Shown here piece by piece: positions 30,367 to 35,247 of a DNA stretch of 35,247 nt (within the stretch, counting starts at the first letter, position 1; each line of letters starts with the position of its first letter). Source of the DNA: Phoronis australis (Eukaryota > Phoronida > Phoronidae). The stretch covers positions 1 to 35,247 of the forward strand of contig NMRA01001007.1 of the NCBI GenBank assembly GCA_002633005.1. Reading direction: 5' to 3'. The notes under the pieces are model-generated. The model had not been told where the DNA came from. It saw nothing but the letters and a program-made list of their open reading frames with translations, and did no database searches. A program made the translations under genes and the position numbers.

Positions 30367-30694
30367 GTAGGTGTAAGGGGAGATGGACTGTCTAGTCTTG
30401 ATCGCTGGTTATGGTAAGTGTAAGGGGAAATGGACTCTCTCGTCTTGACCACTGATCATGGGAGGTGTAAGGGGAGACGGACTCTCTTGTCTTGACCTCT
30501 GATCATGGTAGGGGGAGGTGGACTGTCTAGTCATGACTGCTCATGGTGTAAGGGGAGATGGACTCTGTAGTGTTGACCACTGATCATTGTAGGTGTAAGT
30601 GGGAGGTGGACTGTCTAGTCTTAACCGCTGATTGTGGGAGGTGTATGGGGGAGATGGACTGTCTAGTCTTGATTGCTGATTGTGGTTGGTATAA
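30330..30694 (+). repeat. 47-bp minisatellite derived from exon end and splice donor
   Basis: Unit 0 (30330-30376) is the last 37 bp of the exon plus GTAGGTGTAA. Units begin at 30377, 30424, 30471, 30512, 30552, 30599 and 30647, each starting GGGGA and carrying GGACT(G/C)TCT, CTTGA and a TGATCATGGTAGGTGTAA-like end. Periods are 47, 47, 47, 41, 40, 47 and 48. Unit 1 keeps a strong donor (GGTAAGTG), while others have lost the GT. The array lies wholly at the exon-intron border. Confidence 0.92.
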
Positions 30695-30812
30695 GGGTGG
30701 GCTCATCTATTCATAGCTTGATGATAAACCTGGGATTGTCTATTCATAGCTTACTGATAAATGTGGACTCATTTATGCATGTTTTGGTGATTAATCTGGG
30801 CTCATCTGTTAG
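30695..30812 (+). repeat. ~35-bp tandem repeat
   Basis: Three and a half units containing GG(G/A)CTCATCTATTCATAGCTT then GATGATAAAC-like sequence, at about 30697, 30732, 30764 and 30799. It directly follows the 47-bp minisatellite. Confidence 0.7.
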
Positions 30813-31273
30813 TGCTGGCCTTGTCTACTGTTATCAGGCATTGTGTGGGACCATAGATTATAGACAACAGATTTGCAACTCCGGCATATCCTTACGTGCT
30901 GAGTTGAACTCTCCTGACCTATCTGCTGCAATTTCCGGTCAGTGTATTTTGACGAGAAATACTTGCATCTACTTTACTGTCCAAAACAACAAAAAAAATT
31001 ATTAATTTCTATTAATTTCGGCATTGAAACGCTTTTCAAATCTTTCAATAGTAGAAGTGTTGGTATTGTGAGCACTTTTGGCAATGCTACTGGTAATTAA
31101 TTACAAAATTCAAACTTCGGTGCCGACCCATTATGTCGTTTGCTTGCTCAATAGCAGCATAGTTATCGGACAGTTTTTGATTTATGGTTCACATAGGCCT
31201 ACTGAGAAAACTACGAAAGCATGTTTATAAATCAACATTATCAAGTGAGCAGTTCTTCTGGGAAGTGTTGAGT

Positions 31274-31330
31274 GGCCCTTAAAAGGGCCGTTGGTTGTAG
31301 CTATAACGTGAAATGGTTCTTAAAAGAACC
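31274..31330 (-). terminator. Two histone-type 3' stem-loops
   Basis: On the minus strand GGTTCTTTTAAGAACC (31330-31315) and GGCCCTTTTAAGGGCC (31289-31274) both fit the metazoan histone mRNA 3' stem-loop GGYYYTTHTHARRRCC exactly: six-pair stem and a four-base UUUA loop. The second has flanks CCAAC and ACTCA, close to the usual CCAAA and ACCCA, and a purine-rich CAGAAGAAC about 15 bases downstream, like the U7 snRNA site. No histone coding sequence was recognised upstream on the minus strand (31331 to about 32100), so they are orphan or relics. Confidence 0.6.
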
Positions 31331-32492
31331 GTTGAATAATTCAACATAAATCACACAGTATACCATGCTCACTCAAGTACTGAAGGTCCTCTTCATTCAA
31401 GTTTTCATCTGGGAAGGTTGGATGAAAACAGAGAAGATGGCAATATCGATGACAGTTATATCACCTTATATAAATGTTACCGTTCTCCAACATTATCTCG
31501 AACCCTGCCTTTTTCAGTTCTTGTTCCTGGATTCAGAAGTAGCCCTGAACCATAGGGAAAAAAGACATGGCTACGAAAACGAATCAAATTTCGAAAATCG
31601 TCACCTTCGTGTGCAGTTCCTCCCCAACATCAATGTCGAAAATCAACGTTACAAGTGATGGAAACTTGTGTCCTTTGTTTCTAACTTTTAACCCATTTTT
31701 TAAGAAAGGGGTGTACTGATTTTGTCTAACGTTGATAGACCATAACTTTTGGTTTTTACAATGCATTAATTGTGTTGAATGCATTCATATTAGGTTGCTT
31801 CATTGAGTTGAACAGAAAATAAACTAAATGTAACACAGTAAAGTTTTGAAAATAAATAGAACAGTAAAACAGGACTCCCTAAAAATCGAGCTGTTTTCGA
31901 AAACTTTGCGCCATTGGTGATCTGCCAGTGATTGGTTCATGCATTTATGGTGGGAAAATAATAGACCAAGTATCGTGCACGTGTGCACTGTAGCAACACT
32001 TTGTATCTTATTCTTATTTGGCCAATCTGTTGATACAGTAAATTTTCTTATTTATGCCCATCCTGATTTGACTGCAACTTGAGCTTGTTGGGTTCTATCA
32101 TATATTGGGTTGACATTGGGACCCACATGATGGTTACTCGAATGGGCTTCATTTAACCAAGTATTTCAAATTGAGGTGAAGTAAATAAACAAAGTGGGTA
32201 ATTATCATCACCAGAATTTCATCATTAGTATCTTTTGCCGGGTGCTCAAATTTTCTGATATTAGGGATTGTCAGATTTGTAAGGTGGAAGTGTTTCGCTG
32301 GATTTCCAGGTCTGTGGCGTTATTTATACCAGACCAAAATTAAAAAACAGGCCTTTGTTTAAATCAGGAGCTGCATGATACACATTTATTAGACGTGCGC
32401 AGGCATTGCACTGATCATTTGGAACCATTTTTATGGTTTATTAATATATAGTTAAACCAAGCTGAGGAGCTTGAAACCTGATTCATAGAACA

Positions 32493-32734
32493 GTGGTATT
32501 TTCTGAAAAATGCTCGTAAGTTGACATCAAAGTTTGATAGCAATTCACTGCAGTTTTATAGAAACTCTGTTCATAGGTTACAGATGCGTCACAGAGCGTA
32601 ACTTTGATGAATTCTAGCTTACGATTTCACCTGTTTCGGAGACCGGGTTTCAACCACTTTTGGGCTATAATAAGCGCCCCCTTCATGAAGCGTATTTTTC
32701 TAAGCACCCTGGCCGCTTATTAAGGCGCATACGG
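32493..32734 (+). mobile_element. Rep-D element, 3' fragment
   Basis: Matches 13358-13590 with about 80% identity, from TTTTCTG through the GGAGACCGGGTTTCAACC block and AATAAGCGCCCCC to the terminus GGCGCATACGG, followed by TA at 32735-32736. The 5' portion of the element is absent. Confidence 0.8.
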
Positions 32735-34071
32735 TAATATTTCAGAAGGGCAATACTTAGTATCCTTTATGCACGGGACCCTTTTGTTACATTAGGAGTG
32801 GGATTGGCTCATTATGTACCCTACAGGTGGCATAGGACTTTACAAAACAGGTTGAAGAATTTTGTTTTCGTCATAAACGTTCGTTTGAAAGGCTTAAGTT
32901 TAGAAATGTTAGGACTTAAGGCGGAAATTTAAAAAAACCATATGTCCGTTTACAAAAAATTTAACATTGAAGAATAAAAACAACCTTTACACCCCGCTGG
33001 TGTTCCTGTTCCATATTTTCAAAGAAGTTGGTTGCAATTTCATAGACGGCAGTCGAGAGATTTTGTGCGGCATATATTCAACATGAAATGAGTGTGTAAC
33101 CTGCTGTTGAATTGCAAGATAGATTTTGACTGGTCCGGGTGCTTATTTCTGAAGTATTAATGTAATCTTTATTTATGTTAAAGGTTTTACCAGCGTTCTA
33201 TTTATTTGTACACGAATGTGAATGTGTTGAAATCGCTGATCCAAATCCTGGCCAAATGTGCGCATTCTGCTGAGACCAACCGTCTGATCAGGGCCGGCGA
33301 AGAGTAATTTGGTTAATTCGCACACTAGGCTATAGCTGAACTTCCTCGTAAGGACAGGAGTTTACGAGTCACTTCCTTTGGAAGAAATTTAGCGAATAAT
33401 TTTCGTCAAAAAGTTTACCAGATAGTTTTCATCAAAACGGAGAAAATAAATGGATTTGCGAAGACGGGATTAAGACTAAGTAGTAGAGTCTCTTAAAAAC
33501 CTTCATCTTCTAAGTGTTTTGAACAAATGTATAAAGTCTTATTGCTGAAACAACTGCCATTCACGTTGACACAAGAAGTAAGGTTTTCTTCCCACAGCCG
33601 ATTATGGGGTCTTCAGATGGTATGGAGGCTAATTCCTTTGCATTTCGCGTTTGTGGCCGAACAACCGGCCACACAGTAGCCGACCATGATTAGCAGACGA
33701 CGTACTTGCCGGAAATTGCACCAGATAATTTAGCCAGATGTCGCCAGTGAATAATGACGTAAGGGCTTGTGCGTAAGGTCATAGATTTCGTCCATTGAAA
33801 GTATACAGAGTTGGCGGTCCATGTACTATAGTCTATGGTGGGACTGCTAATTTGACAATGCAAAATCTACTATCACCATGCTGGGGGATGGTGTTAGTTC
33901 TAAAATTTGACCAAAAGTATGATTTTTAAGGTCTGACTTTCAGTAAGCCTACATCGAATTTATTTCTAAAAGCTCTGAACCAAAGGACTTCTTTGGCACA
34001 TTACGTACATAAGTATTCAAGACTTGTGTTTCAAATTTTGCTCTTTTTTTCTAGTCTGTGTGCTATTCCAG

Positions 34072-34236
34072 GTGCCAACATAGTACTTGAAGATAATCAG
34101 GGGAGACAACCAGCTCATTTGGCAGCCATGAGAAATCACCCACGAGTTCTTGAATGTCTCTTTGAAAGAGCTGTTGATCTCGACTGCACAGATGATATTG
34201 GCAAACTTCCTTTACATCTTGCTGCATTTCATGGCG
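34072..34236 (+). CDS. Ankyrin-repeat protein, exon 4
   Basis: Acceptor CTATTCCAG|GT at 34071/34072 and donor GGCG|GTGAGT at 34236/34237. The exon is 165 bp, phase 1 at both ends, so it could be skipped without a frame change. It encodes ANIVLEDNQG, completing the repeat begun in the previous exon, a full repeat with RQPAHLAAMRNHPRVLECLF, and the start of another (KLPLHLAAFHG). Repeat length stays at 33 residues. No stop follows within this window, so the gene continues to the right. Confidence 0.9.
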
Positions 34237-35130
34237 GTGAGTAGGTTGCACTCAGACTAATGGAAAATAATCACTTCCTTGTAACATGTCTTCAGTGTAT
34301 AGTATTGTAAAGAATGAAGATATCCCAGGTATTTTTCCCATGAGTGTGTTGACAGATGCATGCTGTGTACTCAGGTAGGTATTTTGCCTTGTCCGGTTTC
34401 TTCCAGAAAACTGGTATTCTCCAGGGTGGACTTCTAGATGAAGGTCTTCATTTTGTAACTGAGTATGATCACTTCCGTTTCTCTGTATAAGGCAAAGAAC
34501 TTGAGGATATTCCAGTAGACACTAGCCACTTACTTGTGTATTTTTAACAAGGTTCCTGTGTGATACTATGTAGGACTCATTCAGTTAATAAAAAGTTAAG
34601 TAGCTCAGTATGGCAATGACTTTTTAAGTGCCCATGTTATCACTGAACACTGGTTGATCAATGATGTCGTAAGGAGTTCCAACCACAATTTTAGAAGGAA
34701 AATGGATGCTGTAATTTTTAAAAACAGCAAGCCAACAATTTTTTTGATAGAGGGTGAGCCCAGGCCTATTACAGACCTGGGTACCATACGCAAAAAATGC
34801 GGATTCGTATGGAAATCAAGCCTCCAGTACGCAAGTACGCGCGACCAGGCAAAAATATGCAAATTCAGCAAATTCAAAATTATTAATTTGCTTGCTTCTC
34901 GCAGATTTGTAGTCTAAACAGACGAGGAAGGAGGTTTTAAAGTTAGAAATTAGAAAAACATATTGTAAAATCATTATTTTAGCCAAAACGTTGAGCTACA
35001 AACTCGCAAAACTTCCTTCGTTTTATTCTCGAAATAGCCTGATAATCAGCGAATCGCGAGGCCTCTTCTATCGCCATGTGTTTCACAGGCCTAATCTATA
35101 AGCAAAGACTATGATTTGTGGATTGCTTAC
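34237..35130 (+). other. Intron of the ankyrin gene, nothing further recognised
   Basis: No further ankyrin exon found. A segment starting CAGACCTGGGTACCATACGC (34772) with repeated GCG and TACGC motifs may be another transposon end. Confidence 0.5.
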
Positions 35131-35247
35131 CAGGGCTCAACGCTATTAAAATTGCCAGGTCGCATTTTGCGACCTAGCCAAAATCGCAGGTCGCATTTTC
35201 AAAATCCAGCTCGCATTCGTAAATGCCAGGTCGCAAAATTTTCCCGC
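35131..35247 (+). mobile_element. Possible hAT-type terminus, running off the window
   Basis: CAGGGCTCAACGC is followed by repeated AGGTCGCATTTTGCGACC-like units (about 35157-35236). CAGGG starts are common for hAT transposons, and the repeated inverted GGTCGCA/TGCGACC units resemble subterminal transposase sites. The other end is outside the window, so the 8-bp target duplication cannot be tested. Confidence 0.4.

Larger units (their letters stand above)
30367..34071 (+). other. Intron of the ankyrin gene (3.7 kb)
   Basis: Runs from GTAGGTGT to GTGCTATTCCAG. It holds the 47-bp minisatellite, a 35-bp tandem repeat, two histone-type stem-loops and a Rep-D fragment. Between 31331-32492 and 32735-34071 I see no other supportable feature; short frames such as 31365-31658 show no motif. 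Confidence 0.8.

Noticed and set aside
30393-31005. Open frames over the minisatellite and 35-bp repeat as coding sequence
   Set aside because: They reflect repeat periodicity within an intron between two phase-compatible ankyrin exons.

Overview
Eukaryotic, metazoan genomic DNA. Introns with GT/AG boundaries, ankyrin exons spread over 9 kb, a Ty3/gypsy-type gag, a Penelope-like GIY-YIG domain, a LINE reverse-transcriptase fragment and many short inverted-repeat elements rule out a prokaryote. The AT-rich, repeat-dense texture and this mix of elements suggest a marine invertebrate. I cannot name the species. A 141-base run of N shows this is a draft assembly.

Layout. 1-1.3 kb: copy of a dispersed repeat (Rep-A) carrying a 277-bp MITE with a GTCAG target duplication. 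2.2-2.66 kb: reverse fragment of a TA-flanked element (Rep-D). 2.8-3.1 kb: TGTTACATTTT tandem array. 3.15-4.19 kb: probable two-exon gene for a small secreted protein, with an NRF1-like promoter site and one frameshift in the signal peptide. 7.35-11.29 kb: satellite whose ~150-bp monomers form an A-B-C higher-order unit, each carrying a CTCF-like CCACTAGGNGGC motif. It is split by Rep-B, which is itself split by a TTAA-flanked Rep-A element. 11.3-13.7 kb: decayed gypsy gag-protease split by a complete 1.2-kb Rep-D element. 13.86-14.5 kb: C-terminal end of a Penelope-like element with a hammerhead-like tail. 15.4-17.9 kb: mosaic of inverted repeats around the assembly gap. 20.9-22.8 kb: second Rep-B copy with its own insertion.

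The main host gene is an ankyrin-repeat protein on the + strand. Three exons (25190-25362, 30165-30366, 34072-34236) join in phase and encode consecutive 33-residue ankyrin repeats; the gene continues past the right edge. A candidate first exon (23897-23930) lies in a promoter-like module that occurs two more times upstream, head to head, each copy keeping the ATG, 34 coding bases and a phase-1 splice donor.

The introns of the ankyrin gene hold a 29-bp copied exon fragment, an LTR-like block with an array of heat-shock elements, two MITEs, a 47-bp minisatellite grown from the exon end plus splice donor, and a pair of histone-type 3' stem-loops on the minus strand. Nearly everything else is transposon-derived or has no recognisable content.
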